A stretch of 43,385 nucleotides of DNA from Peptococcaceae bacterium BRH_c4b. GTDB taxonomy: Bacteria; Bacillota; Desulfotomaculia; Desulfotomaculales; Desulfocucumaceae. A model generated the notes under the pieces. It did no database searches, was not told where the DNA came from, and saw nothing but the letters and a program-made list of their open reading frames with translations. Positions 25,622 through 34,027 of this stretch are shown here, one piece after another. The stretch's first letter is position 1; each line of letters begins with the position of its first letter. The stretch covers positions 1-43,385 of the forward strand of contig LADO01000026.1 of the NCBI GenBank assembly GCA_000961595.1. Direction: 5' to 3'. The translations under genes were made by a program, and so were the position numbers.

Positions 25622-25815
25622 GCCTTGGGTTCGGAAGGGGTTATTCCCCTACCGAACCCTTAGAGCGAACTTAGTTCGAGCTTTACAGCCTGTTGATCCC
25701 CGACCTTCGAGGGCGGGGCCTTACAGGCTGTTAGCGAGATAAAGACTATTCGCCCCCTACACTGACGGTTCTTGCGGTAAATAAGTTTGCCGCTAGCAGC
25801 ATTTTACACGGAGGT
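25621..25815 (+). repeat. Hairpin-rich intergenic segment, source of a dispersed repeat
   Basis: Three nested structures. A long hairpin: GGGTTCGG 25627-25634 pairs with CCGAACCC 25652-25659, extended by AGGGG/CCCCT. Then AGCGAACT-TAGTTCGAGCT (about 25663-25683). Then TACAGCCTGT pairs with ACAGGCTGT, enclosing CCCCG and CGGGG (about 25684-25733). An inverted, diverged copy of the first hairpin is at 361-397. No T-run follows the hairpins, so these are not classic terminators. No gene is visible. The 3' end carries the gpsA ribosome site. Confidence 0.7.
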
Positions 25816-25821
25816 TTGACA

Positions 25822-26847
25822 TTGACTGATAAAAAAATTGGGATACTGGGCGCAGGTAGCTGGGCCACGGCACTGGCCGTTCACCTTGCCCGCAAAGGAT
25901 TCCAGCCAGTTATGTGGGCCAGGCGGGAAGAGCAAGCCCTGGAAATCAGCACAGAACACAGCAACCACCGTTATCTGCCGGGTGTTGCAATACCAGGATC
26001 AGTGTATTCCACCACGGATCTAGAGCAGGTAGCCGCACTGTCGGATATGCTTCTGGTAGTGGTGCCCTCACACGCTTTCAGGGAGACCATTCGAAAAACA
26101 CTGCCACTGGCCCCAAAAAATGTTGTACTGGTGAATGCAGCTAAAGGTATAGAACAGGATTCCCTAAAGAGACTGTCTCAGGTGTTCTGCGAGGAGGCGG
26201 GGGAGGAAATGGCACACAGGTATGTGATGCTTTCCGGTCCCAGCCATGCGGAAGAGGTAGGCCGGGCTATGCCCACCGCTGTGGTGGTGGCCTCGGAAAG
26301 CTTAAGGAGTGCGGAGAAGGCCCGGGACGTACTAATTTCGGAAAATCTAAGGGTGTACACCAATACCGATGTCACAGGCGTGGAACTCGGCGGGGCGCTG
26401 AAAAACATTATTGCTCTCGGAACGGGTATAGCCGATGGCCTGGGCTTTGGCGACAATACCAAGGCGGCCCTTATAACCAGAGGGCTGGCAGAAATAACCC
26501 GCCTGGGCATCAGAATGGGGGCCAATCCCCTGACTTTCGCCGGCCTGGCCGGGGTGGGCGATTTAATAGTTACCTGTACCAGCATGCACAGTCGCAATCG
26601 CAGGGCCGGTATGGAAATAGGCCGGGGGAAAACCCTTGATGAGGCCGTCGACAGCGTACATATGGTGGTGGAAGGGGTCAGGACCACCATGGCGGCTCAT
26701 AAGATAGCACTGCTGCATAAAGTGGAAATGCCCATAACCAGCCAGATGTACCGGGTGCTTTTTGAAGGACAGTCGCCGAGGGAAGCCGTATACAATCTCA
26801 TGGGCAGGGGTCCCAAAAATGAAATGGAAGAAATTAATCTGTCGTAA
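25822..26847 (+). CDS. gpsA: NAD(P)-dependent glycerol-3-phosphate dehydrogenase
   Basis: Reduces dihydroxyacetone phosphate to sn-glycerol-3-phosphate for lipid synthesis. About 341 aa. Rossmann [20 protein letters not shown] at the N-terminus, LVNAAKGIE, and the catalytic Lys region [16 protein letters not shown] with [14 protein letters not shown] choose TTG 25822 since GGAGG ends 7 nt before it; TTG 25816 would be too close. Confidence 0.94.
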   Translation: MTDKKIGILGAGSWATALAVHLARKGFQPVMWARREEQALEISTEHSNHRYLPGVAIPGSVYSTTDLEQVAALSDMLLVVVPSHAFRETIRKTLPLAPKNVVLVNAAKGIEQDSLKRLSQVFCEEAGEEMAHRYVMLSGPSHAEEVGRAMPTAVVVASESLRSAEKARDVLISENLRVYTNTDVTGVELGGALKNIIALGTGIADGLGFGDNTKAALITRGLAEITRLGIRMGANPLTFAGLAGVGDLIVTCTSMHSRNRRAGMEIGRGKTLDEAVDSVHMVVEGVRTTMAAHKIALLHKVEMPITSQMYRVLFEGQSPREAVYNLMGRGPKNEMEEINLS

Positions 26848-26876
26848 AAAGCATGCATATTTGCCCTTGCGAAAAA

Positions 26877-26903
26877 AAAGCCTGACCGATATGGTCAGGC
26901 TTT
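26877..26903. terminator. Bidirectional terminator between gpsA and the nlpC gene
   Basis: AAAGCCTGACC (26877-26887) and GGTCAGGCTTT (26893-26903) around a 5-nt loop, with A-run on one side and T-rich DNA on the other. It can serve both convergent genes. Confidence 0.85.
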
Positions 26904-26924
26904 AAGTTTGTTCAATATATATAG

Positions 26925-27557
26925 TTAACGGATGATTCTTCTGGCGCCTTTGTAGTTATTACTGTAATAATCACTGCTCAGGCCGGTTGTGATTACACCG
27001 CTACTGGTGGATGCGTGAATAAAATTACCGTCACCGATATATATACCAGAGTGATTAATTCCCTTGCCTCCATAATAGCTAAAAAACACCACGTCCCCGG
27101 GCTGCAGGTCGGACTTGTCCACGTGTACTCCATAGCCAGCCTGTTCCGCAGCATTATGGGGGAGGCTAATTCCTGCCTTATTAAAAACATACATTACCAG
27201 TCCCGAACAGTCAAAGGCATTAGGTCCGGCAGAGCCGTACACGTATTTTTTGCCCAGAAGTGATTGGGCTTCCTGAATTATCATCCTCGCGTCTCCGGAA
27301 TCGCTTCTGGAAACCTTTGTGGCTGGCTTAGCAGGAATGCTCTGCTTGACGACCGCTGCAGGGCTTTGTTTTGCCGTGGTGGCAGGTGCATTAGCAGGGA
27401 GTATACTATTCTTTAAATCCTCTGTGCAGGAGGCGGGAATGATCATACCCGCAGAAATGGCAGCAACTATTTGTGTTTCAGGAATATCGGCCATGGCTGG
27501 AACTGTGAAATTGAAGCACATAAAAGAGGAGACAATAAATGATGCAATTTTTTTCAA
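26925..27557 (-). CDS. Secreted NlpC/P60 peptidoglycan hydrolase
   Basis: 210 aa. N-terminal signal peptide (KKIASFIVSSFMCFNFTVPAMA), a linker rich in Ala, Pro and Lys (about 45-85), and a C-terminal NlpC/P60 domain. The catalytic triad is visible: Cys in FDCSGLVMYVF, His in NHSGIYIG and a His in FIHAS. It cuts stem-peptide bonds (gamma-D-Glu-diaminopimelate type in the family). TTG start at 27557 (complement) with GGAGG 8 nt upstream; that site lies in a hairpin (27564-27617). No SH3 or LysM domain. Transcribed opposite to its neighbours. Confidence 0.9.
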   Translation of the reverse strand: MKKIASFIVSSFMCFNFTVPAMADIPETQIVAAISAGMIIPASCTEDLKNSILPANAPATTAKQSPAAVVKQSIPAKPATKVSRSDSGDARMIIQEAQSLLGKKYVYGSAGPNAFDCSGLVMYVFNKAGISLPHNAAEQAGYGVHVDKSDLQPGDVVFFSYYGGKGINHSGIYIGDGNFIHASTSSGVITTGLSSDYYSNNYKGARRIIR

Positions 27558-27563
27558 CAGCTA

Positions 27564-27617
27564 AACCTCCGATGCGACAACTTAATCCTGTTAGTGAGAT
27601 TGTTCGACGCGGAGGTT
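27564..27617 (-). promoter_or_regulatory. Hairpin hiding the nlpC/P60 ribosome site
   Basis: AACCTCCG 27564-27571 pairs with CGGAGGTT 27610-27617, and an inner CGACAA/TTGTTCG stem extends it. On the minus-strand mRNA the ribosome-binding GGAGG is complement of 27566-27570, so it is base-paired. The mRNA leader could therefore gate translation (RNA switch, thermosensor or protein site); which one cannot be told from sequence. Confidence 0.5.
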
Positions 27618-27709
27618 AATTTTTCCTTCCTTGAATTGCGAAAATATTGCAAAAATAATAAAACTTTTTCCCGGGAGGAAACCGGAGCAGATATTTTAAA
27701 GGACTGCTG

Positions 27710-27737
27710 TAATATTTTCCTGCATGTTTCATATATA
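27710..27737 (+). promoter_or_regulatory. Possible sigma-E-type promoter of spoIVA
   Basis: TAATATT 27710-27716 fits a sigma-E -35 (KMATATT), and CATATATA 27730-27737 after 13 bp fits loosely as -10 (CATACAMT). About 150 nt upstream of spoIVA, which is sigma-E controlled in Bacillus. AT-rich DNA makes chance matches likely. Confidence 0.35.
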
Positions 27738-27886
27738 TATATTGTTAATGTATGCAATTGGAAAAAAATACACTTGCACCGGTTTTCTTTCAGACCCGCC
27801 GCGGCACAGTCATGTGCGGGTTGGGGGGGGATGCGGATAATCAACCGATTTATTAAAATATAAATTTTTAAAGGAGGGAGTGTTAT

Positions 27887-29365
27887 ATGGAAAGGGTTAA
27901 CATCTTCCGAGACATTGCCGAACGGACTGGCGGGGATATCTATCTTGGTGTAAGTGGCGGGGTAAGAACCGGGAAATCAACATTCATTAAAAAATTTATG
28001 GAACTGCTGGTCCTGCCCAATATAAAAAGTCCCCACGACAAGGACAGGGCCAGGGACGAGTTACCCCAGAGCGGAGCCGGAAGAACCATTATGACCACGG
28101 AGCCGAAGTTTGTTCCCAACGAGGCTGTGGAGATAGTGGTTAGCCCCGGGCTGAAGGTAAAAATGAGACTGGTTGACTGTGTGGGATACAAGGTGGAGGG
28201 AGCCCTGGGCTACGAAGACGAAGACGGGCCGCGCATGGTTTCCACCCCCTGGTTTGAGGAGCCCATACCCTTTCAGGAAGCTGCGGAAATTGGAACCCGC
28301 AAGGTTATTTCGGAACATTCCACCATGGGTATTGTGCTTACCACGGACGGAAGCATCACTGACATACCCAGACAAAATTATGTTGAAGCGGAAGAAAGGG
28401 TGATTGAGGAGCTAAAGGATATAAACAAGCCCTTTTTGATTATCCTCAATACAATCCGGCCGGATGCGCAGGAAACCGCAGAACTTGCTGAGGAACTGAG
28501 CGAAAAATATGATGTGCCGGTGGTCCCGGTAAACTGTGCGGAACTATCCCAAAAGGATATTGTATTTATTCTTGAAAAGGTATTATTTGAATTTCCCGTT
28601 AACGAGGTTAATATTTCCCTGCCGCTATGGGTGGAGGAACTGGAGCATGCCCACTGGCTGCGCAAACAGTTTGAAGAGGCCGTCAGGGAAACGGTCCGCC
28701 ACGTACGCAGGCTAAGAGACATTAATAATGCCGTCGAGAACCTTGCCGACTATGATTTTATATCGCAGGTAACTCTGCACCGGATGGATATGGGCAGCGG
28801 CGTTGCCGCCATTAACATAAGCTCCAAGCCGGAACTTTTCTATCAGGTGTTGACTGAAGAAAGCGGTTTGCAGGTTAGCGGCGATCATGAACTGTTCCGT
28901 CTGGTCAAAGACCTGGCCGTGGCCAAAAAAGAATTCGACAAAGTCGCCACTGCCCTGTTGGAAGTTAAAGATACGGGATACGGTGTGGTTACCCCCAGGC
29001 TGGATGAGATGAACCTGGAGGAACCGGAGCTGATTCGCCAGGGCAACAGGTTTGGAGTTAAGCTCAGAGCCAGTGCCCCATCCCTACATATCATCAAGGC
29101 GGACATTACTACGGAGATAACCCCAATTATCGGCACGGAGAAACAGTGCGAGGAACTGGTGCGCTACCTACTTGACGGCTTTGAAGAAAACCCGCAAAAA
29201 CTCTGGGAATCTGAAATATTCGGCAAATCGCTGCATGACCTGGTCAGGGAGGGCATACAGAACAAACTGCACCGGATGCCGGAGAACGCGCAGGTTAAAT
29301 TGCAGGAAACGCTGCAGCGCATTGTTAACGATGGGGGCGGAGGTCTCATTTGCATATTGGTATAA
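27887..29365 (+). CDS. spoIVA: Stage IV sporulation protein A, coat-basement ATPase
   Basis: Polymerises on the forespore surface to anchor the coat. 492 aa, the usual length. N-terminal MERVNIFRDIAERTGGDIYL then Walker A GGVRTGKS at 24-31 and a sensor/switch region around VDCVGYKVEGALGYEDEDG. The protein ends in GLICILV, a hydrophobic C-terminus as in Bacillus. AAAGGAGGGAG precedes ATG. Monocistronic, with a terminator right after the stop. Confidence 0.96.
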   Translation: MERVNIFRDIAERTGGDIYLGVSGGVRTGKSTFIKKFMELLVLPNIKSPHDKDRARDELPQSGAGRTIMTTEPKFVPNEAVEIVVSPGLKVKMRLVDCVGYKVEGALGYEDEDGPRMVSTPWFEEPIPFQEAAEIGTRKVISEHSTMGIVLTTDGSITDIPRQNYVEAEERVIEELKDINKPFLIILNTIRPDAQETAELAEELSEKYDVPVVPVNCAELSQKDIVFILEKVLFEFPVNEVNISLPLWVEELEHAHWLRKQFEEAVRETVRHVRRLRDINNAVENLADYDFISQVTLHRMDMGSGVAAINISSKPELFYQVLTEESGLQVSGDHELFRLVKDLAVAKKEFDKVATALLEVKDTGYGVVTPRLDEMNLEEPELIRQGNRFGVKLRASAPSLHIIKADITTEITPIIGTEKQCEELVRYLLDGFEENPQKLWESEIFGKSLHDLVREGIQNKLHRMPENAQVKLQETLQRIVNDGGGGLICILV

Positions 29366-29389
29366 ACCGGTCAATGGCCGGTTTTTCCT
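29364..29389 (+). terminator. Terminator after spoIVA
   Basis: AAACCGG (29364-29370) pairs with CCGGTTT (29378-29384), followed by TTTCC and more T. It overlaps the spoIVA stop codon. Confidence 0.75.
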
Positions 29390-29393
29390 TTTT

Positions 29394-29720
29394 TCACTGA
29401 AATTATGCATATCAAAAAAATGGTTGCGCAGCGAAGGCTGGCATTTTCAGCAGGGGGAAATATCAAATCCATAAGATAAATCTGTTATGAATAACCCAAT
29501 TATGGCAGTTCACACCATAAAATGGATTATTCGCGCCAGGCAGCAGGAATATGTCAAATAAAGCAGAAGTAGTTAATAGTGCCAAATAATGATAGGCGGC
29601 TTCTATGATGGGAATCAAACTTGATACTCCCAAGGAACGGTTGTATACTGCCATGGAACAAATTTCTTAATACACACCGGTTTCTCTGTGATAAATCTGC
29701 CTATTTGAGGGAGTTCTGCT
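29394..29720 (+). other. Intergenic DNA upstream of the Agr-like locus
   Basis: No solid gene. Two short frames could be peptides: ATG 29487 (24 codons) and ATG 29604 (GIKLDTPKERLYTAMEQIS, about 22 codons, ending before 29671). Neither has a clear ribosome site. The AT content rises here compared with spoIVA, marking the start of the accessory region. The promoter of the 29721-32544 operon should be in this stretch but I cannot pick it with confidence. Confidence 0.4.
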
Positions 29721-30200
29721 ATGCAGCCAACGCCGTTACCCTGGTTTATAGTTTTGCTTACTTCTGTCCCGCAAGCATTTATCATTATTAGAATTGGGTT
29801 TCAGCTTTATAACCTGGACATGGGCTATTCAAGAACAATATTGTTGTCATTAATAAGTGGTGTTCTAGCGATTTTAGCGAGAGAACTGCCACTCCCGTTC
29901 GGAGTTCATACAATAATTCTCATAGTATCTTCAACACTTCTGACAGCTATTGTCACTGGCACCAATCCGTGGCACTGTTTTATAGCAATTCTTACTGGAG
30001 CATTAATTCTCGGAGTGTTGGAGGGAGTATTATTGCCGATATATATCAATATAACTGAGGTCACTTCAGATAGACTGGCTTTGAAGCCCTGGTTGAATAT
30101 ATTATACTTCCTGCCTTCAGGTATCATTATGGCGGTTTTTTACCTTTTAGCGAAGAAACGTAATTATGTGATATTTGATTTGAGTCTGGATAGGGATTGA
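29721..30200 (+). CDS. Multi-TM protein, probable sensor half of the kinase
   Basis: 159 aa with about five hydrophobic helices and a short basic/acidic tail (RNYVIFDLSLDRD). I do not recognise a named family. Its topology resembles the membrane sensor part of AgrC-type kinases, and its stop overlaps the start of the kinase gene, whose own membrane part has only two helices. It may thus form the sensor together with that kinase. GAGGGAG precedes ATG 29721. First gene of the five-gene Agr-like operon. Confidence 0.6.
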   Translation: MQPTPLPWFIVLLTSVPQAFIIIRIGFQLYNLDMGYSRTILLSLISGVLAILARELPLPFGVHTIILIVSSTLLTAIVTGTNPWHCFIAILTGALILGVLEGVLLPIYINITEVTSDRLALKPWLNILYFLPSGIIMAVFYLLAKKRNYVIFDLSLDRD

Positions 30201-31108
30201 TTAAAATGCTTAAAATTTGTAGATTGCTGATTATCTCTACCATACTCCTGGAAACTCTCTTTATTATACTTATGAATCTACAGATATATCTTTTTAAAGA
30301 TATCAATGACTTAAAGACAATTCTGCCATTTGTAAATTTTGTAGTTCTAGCATTGAGCGCTCTCGTTGTTTTTTCAATCAAAGGGCTTGAAGAGAATACT
30401 AAGAAAGTAATGGAATTCAACCTCTTGAAAGCACACCTATTGCAGGTGGAAGATCTATTGAAAACTTTACAATCACAAAAACATGAACACAGCAGGCATA
30501 TCCAGAATATACAAGCTATGTTGTACTTGGAAGAAGTGGATGACGCCAGAGAATACATCGATGGCATAGCGGAAAGTTACTGGCATGCAGAAGATATAGT
30601 TTACGTAGGCCATCCAGCTCTTACGGCGCTTTTAAACAGTAAACGAAAAGTAGCTGAGGCCAAGAGAATTGATTTTGCTTTTTCCGTAAAATGCGATATT
30701 GCCAATATAAGTGTGCACCCCTGGGACTTATGCAGTATACTGGGTAATCTTCTGGATAATGCTTTGGAGGCCGCCGTCCAGGGTCATGTTAACCGTAGAG
30801 TAGCGATGGAAATAAAACATGAAGATGCGAATTATGTCATTTATGTATATAACACTGGGCCGAAAATCTCGCAAAGAGCAAGGCAGCGGTTGTTTACAGC
30901 AGGCTATAGTACCAAGGAATCCAAAGCTTGCGGATACGGCTTGTACCTGGTTAAAAAACTGTTGGACAGGTATGGAGGGAAAATCGATGTAATATCAGGG
31001 GAACGTACAGCTTTTATTGTATATCTTCCCGACAGAGGTAGAGGAATAGATGATAAAGGCGATTGCCAGGAGAGTTGCCGGGACCATGGGAGCGCAGTTA
31101 CAGGTTGA
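30197..31108 (+). CDS. AgrC/SpoOB-type sensor histidine kinase
   Basis: 303 aa: two TM helices (about 7-32 and 43-61), a coiled stretch, a SpoOB-like dimerisation helix with KHEHSRHIQNIQ (likely phospho-acceptor H96), and a HATPase domain with N box LGNLLDNALEAA and G box CGYGLYLVKKLL. That arrangement is of the HPK10 class used in peptide quorum sensing. Start is TTG 30197, overlapping the upstream stop, or ATG 30206. The 3' end overlaps agrB by 59 nt. Ligand: presumably the peptide from 31673. Confidence 0.88.
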   Translation: MIKMLKICRLLIISTILLETLFIILMNLQIYLFKDINDLKTILPFVNFVVLALSALVVFSIKGLEENTKKVMEFNLLKAHLLQVEDLLKTLQSQKHEHSRHIQNIQAMLYLEEVDDAREYIDGIAESYWHAEDIVYVGHPALTALLNSKRKVAEAKRIDFAFSVKCDIANISVHPWDLCSILGNLLDNALEAAVQGHVNRRVAMEIKHEDANYVIYVYNTGPKISQRARQRLFTAGYSTKESKACGYGLYLVKKLLDRYGGKIDVISGERTAFIVYLPDRGRGIDDKGDCQESCRDHGSAVTG

Positions 31109-31688
31109 CCGGGATAAGGTAGAGATTTTTGCCTACGGGTTGGAAATCATACTTGGAGCATTGCTGCAGTTAACGATTTTATTATTATTATCTTTATTTA
31201 TGGACACCTTTATAACGACAATGATATGCCTGATAGCTTTTGCATCGTTGCGTTATTTCGGAGGAGGTGTTCACTTAAACACATATTCAGGTTGCCTGAT
31301 AGTTGGTGTCTCTTTGCTTTTGGGCCTGGGCAAACTAGCGACCATAGATGTAAGTCTTGAAGCACTAACAGTAATTTCGGTATTAGCTCTACTGATGGGC
31401 ACTTACACTATCTTTAGATGGGCGCCCGCGGGTACAGAAAAGAAACAAATTAAAGATGAAACAACAAGGCTGCGGCAGAGAAAAAAAGCACTCCTTGTCA
31501 TAACAGTGTGGTCTATTATCACGGTGGTGCTTATAAAACAAAAATTAAACGCTAATGCTTTTGCAGCGGTTCTGGGAGCCTTCGGTAGTTTCATTTTGAT
31601 AACACCTTTGGGATACAAGGCATTTAAAGCCTTTGATAATATCCTAAATATTATATGGAAAGGGGTTAGACGATGTTTAGAAAGATGA
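31050..31688 (+). CDS. agrB: AgrB-like peptide-maturing membrane protease
   Basis: 212 aa, with several TM helices. The AgrB signature RYFGGGVHLNTYSGC holds the catalytic His75 and Cys82, seven apart as in S. aureus AgrB (H77, C84). It cuts the C-terminal part off the AgrD precursor and forms the macrocycle. The gene overlaps the kinase upstream and agrD downstream (16 nt), so stoichiometry is coupled. Confidence 0.92.
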   Translation: MIKAIARRVAGTMGAQLQVDRDKVEIFAYGLEIILGALLQLTILLLLSLFMDTFITTMICLIAFASLRYFGGGVHLNTYSGCLIVGVSLLLGLGKLATIDVSLEALTVISVLALLMGTYTIFRWAPAGTEKKQIKDETTRLRQRKKALLVITVWSIITVVLIKQKLNANAFAAVLGAFGSFILITPLGYKAFKAFDNILNIIWKGVRRCLER

Positions 31689-31813
31689 CAATGATAATGG
31701 TCCATGCCTTGGCTTCAGTGTTAGTCTTTGTTGCCTATATTGGGGTGAGCCCGACTAGCTGGTTTGTCACTTATGAACCTGATATTCCAGAGAGTTTAAA
31801 ACACAGGGTCTGA
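31673..31813 (+). CDS. agrD: AgrD-like cyclic peptide precursor with Ser in place of Cys
   Basis: 46 aa. The N-terminal part (FRKMTMIMVHALASVLVFVAY) is an amphipathic membrane helix; then VSPTSWFVTYEPDIPESLK. Clostridial AgrD proteins have a ring-forming Cys followed by four residues and an acidic, Pro-rich tail (…CLWFT-HQPEEPKSL in C. perfringens, from memory). Aligned, the ring would be S-W-F-V-T and the tail YEPDIPESLK. No Cys is present at all, so a lactone through Ser29, rather than a thiolactone, is expected. ATG 31673 has AAGGGG upstream and overlaps agrB. Too short for most gene callers. Confidence 0.8.
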   Translation: MFRKMTMIMVHALASVLVFVAYIGVSPTSWFVTYEPDIPESLKHRV

Positions 31814-31818
31814 TGTAG

Positions 31819-32544
31819 ATGGTAAGTATTTTGCTTTTAGAAGATGAACATTATACCAGGAGATTTCTTAAAAAGCTGGTATCTGAAAACCCTTTCGTGG
31901 ATAAGGTTATTGATACCCCGAGCGGCAACGAAGCAATCAGTCTTGCCAGGGAACATAAACCTAACATTGTATTATTGGACATAGAGCTGGCTCCTGAAGA
32001 AGGGTTGAACGGTATAAAAGTTGCAAAGAATATATATGAATTCAGTCCGGAATCATACTTTGTCTTTATAACCGGATATTCTCAATATGCGGTCGAATCA
32101 TTTGCCGTCCATCCATATGACTACATTCTCAAACCGGTGAAGAAAGACAGAGTCGAAGAACTTATAAGCAGCCTTGCGGATAAAGTTAAAAAAAGGAATG
32201 GTGCCAGGAGCGGTTCTGATAAAATAATGATTAAAGACAAAAATGATAAATTTATGATAGCTCCTGACAACATCTTGCTTATTGAGAAGCAGAACAAATT
32301 CAGTTTGGTCCACACTGGAAGCAGCGTTTATAAGACATATCAAACCCTGGGTGAATTGGAAGATAAACTGGGAGACAGTTTTATCAGGGTCCATAAATCG
32401 TTCATAGCGAACATGGATAAAATCAGTAGAATTAGAGAGGTTAGTAACCGGTCATATGAGATTAGTTTTGACGGATATGACAAGGTTGCATTGATGAGTC
32501 GAAAAAAATTTAGGGAACACAAGCAAAAATTTACCCCTCTGTAG
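31819..32544 (+). CDS. LytTR response regulator (AgrA-like)
   Basis: 241 aa. Receiver domain with acidic pocket E8-D9-E10, phospho-acceptor Asp54 in IVLLDIELAPE and Lys in YDYILKPVKK; then a LytTR DNA-binding domain from about residue 140 (MIKDKNDKFMIAPDNILLIEKQ…FIRVHKSFIANMDKI). AgrA proteins bind direct repeats with a GTT core. Starts 5 bases after the agrD stop. Partner of the kinase at 30197. Confidence 0.92.
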   Translation: MVSILLLEDEHYTRRFLKKLVSENPFVDKVIDTPSGNEAISLAREHKPNIVLLDIELAPEEGLNGIKVAKNIYEFSPESYFVFITGYSQYAVESFAVHPYDYILKPVKKDRVEELISSLADKVKKRNGARSGSDKIMIKDKNDKFMIAPDNILLIEKQNKFSLVHTGSSVYKTYQTLGELEDKLGDSFIRVHKSFIANMDKISRIREVSNRSYEISFDGYDKVALMSRKKFREHKQKFTPL

Positions 32545-32562
32545 TAGAGGGGTAAATTTTTT
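32527..32562 (+). terminator. Terminator of the Agr-like operon
   Basis: A perfect 14-bp stem (32527-32540 with 32546-32559), loop GTAGT, followed by T. It overlaps the last codons of the regulator. Confidence 0.93.
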
Positions 32563-33152
32563 GGTTTTTTGTGGATCTCGTTTGGTTAAATACACCCGAA
32601 AAGTGGCTATATACGGAAAACTAGTTGAAATATGTAAAACATTAACTATAATAACAAATAGATAAAGTCCTCCGGTTAGTGCACGATAATTGTTCATTAA
32701 CCGGTTGTGCCCTTTACCTGTTGGGATCTAGATGAAATCTCAGCATAATGTTCCATCGGAAACCCGCAGGGATGAAGGAGACCGACTGAAAGGAGATGAT
32801 ATCTTGCCATACATATTAGGAAGCCCATAACAGACGGAACAGGTTGGCGACCACCCGTTTGCTGTGGGCTAACACAACCCCATACCAGTATATAGTAAAG
32901 GAGGGGCTAAATTTATTTTTACTTACTTCAATCTGTTGTGTAAAGTGTAGCAAAGTAAAAATGAATACTTGTTTTTTAGTTAGACGTTGTAGTTGTACGA
33001 GGGCACTTTGGTCAGTAAAGGAAAGCCTTGTTCTTGATTAAAATTCGCCAGCTATTTGTACGGAAATTTACAATAAACAAATATGGTCAAATAGCCCAAC
33101 AAGTGATAAGGCAATTAGATAGTCCATAATAAAAAAGGAGCTGATTAACAAT
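32563..33152 (+). other. 590-bp gap with coding-like fragments
   Basis: ATG at about 32731 opens a frame of 32 codons (…SETRRDEGDRLKGDDILPY…) that stops, then reads on in frame for another 14 codons (QTEQVGDHPFAVG) to a second stop near 32867, so it may be a decayed gene. An inverted repeat CCGGTTA/TAACCGG lies at about 32672-32704. A 31-codon basic frame (TTG 33034 to TAA 33127) has no ribosome site. I recognise none of them. AAAGGAG at about 33135 belongs to the next gene. Confidence 0.35.
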
Positions 33153-33902
33153 ATGATTACTAAATCAAAAATACTATTGAAAAGAATTATGATATTAATG
33201 ATTTCCCTCTTACTTCTTACTACGCAAGCTACACTCGGTTATGCAGCTGATAAAGTTATTGACGCTGAGCGTCATGATGTGGGAGATAACGCTTTGGAAC
33301 AAGGAATAACATCATACAGTGTTTCTATGAACAATGATGTGATAGCTATAAAATATACCCATAAAGACCCCAAAAAAGAAGGAACATTGTATGCCCAGTA
33401 TTATGAGCAGGGGAAAAATTATACCTTAAAATTGGTAAGAAAGAAAAGCTTTATCAATATTGATTGGGATGCAATAAATGGAAATTTCTCTCTAACTGAT
33501 GAAAAAGGGCGTGCAATTAATTTTACATTTAATAAAGAGTCAAAATCTTGGATTCCAGATAATGAGCTTTCATACAAAATTTTAGAAGAGTACAAGAATG
33601 ATATTCACTTGATGGTTTCTATATCGGAAGATTTTTCACCTTCAAATACAAACACTCAAGTTACAACTTTATCTGAATATTGCTCAGATTATGACAATCC
33701 GGTGGAAAACATGTCAATAGACGATTTTAGATCTATAGCATGTAGAGAAGCAAAAGGTGAATGTGCATCTGAATGCTCTAACCAATATTGTTACGGATGC
33801 CATGAATACGCCGATGATGATTGTGACTGCGTTTGCTTACAAGGAGATTTATTTTGCTCGTGCTTTGCTATTGGCTATCCATGCAAAGAATGTGAATATT
33901 AA
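33153..33902 (+). CDS. Secreted Cys-rich protein, unrecognised
   Basis: 249 aa. Signal peptide with hydrophobic core (ILMISLLLLTTQATLGYAA, cleavage near residue 31), a polar middle region of about 140 residues without Cys, and a C-terminal third holding 13 Cys in the last ~76 residues (pairs such as CYGCHE, CDCVC, CSC). That suggests several disulfides or metal/thiol chemistry outside the cell. AT-rich coding compared with the housekeeping genes. AAAGGAG lies 10-15 nt upstream of ATG. It is the first gene after the Agr-like operon and a candidate target of it. I know no family. Confidence 0.8.
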   Translation: MITKSKILLKRIMILMISLLLLTTQATLGYAADKVIDAERHDVGDNALEQGITSYSVSMNNDVIAIKYTHKDPKKEGTLYAQYYEQGKNYTLKLVRKKSFINIDWDAINGNFSLTDEKGRAINFTFNKESKSWIPDNELSYKILEEYKNDIHLMVSISEDFSPSNTNTQVTTLSEYCSDYDNPVENMSIDDFRSIACREAKGECASECSNQYCYGCHEYADDDCDCVCLQGDLFCSCFAIGYPCKECEY

Positions 33903-34027
33903 TATTACTTAAAAACATAATTATTATTTATAATCAACTAAAACTCATAAATACAAAGATTCGGGGAGGTTAGAGTTTTCCATCCTCTTCGACTCTACCT
34001 TTATCAAAGCTGTAATGGTGTGAATAA

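Noticed and set aside
29394-29720. LytTR-binding direct repeats before the Agr-like operon
   Set aside because: Single GTT-containing motifs occur (near 29506 and 29574) but not at the 21-23 bp period needed for a paired site.
32672-32870. Group II intron or retron RNA
   Set aside because: An inverted repeat and GC-rich stretch looked RNA-like, but no domain V-type hairpin or reverse transcriptase is present.
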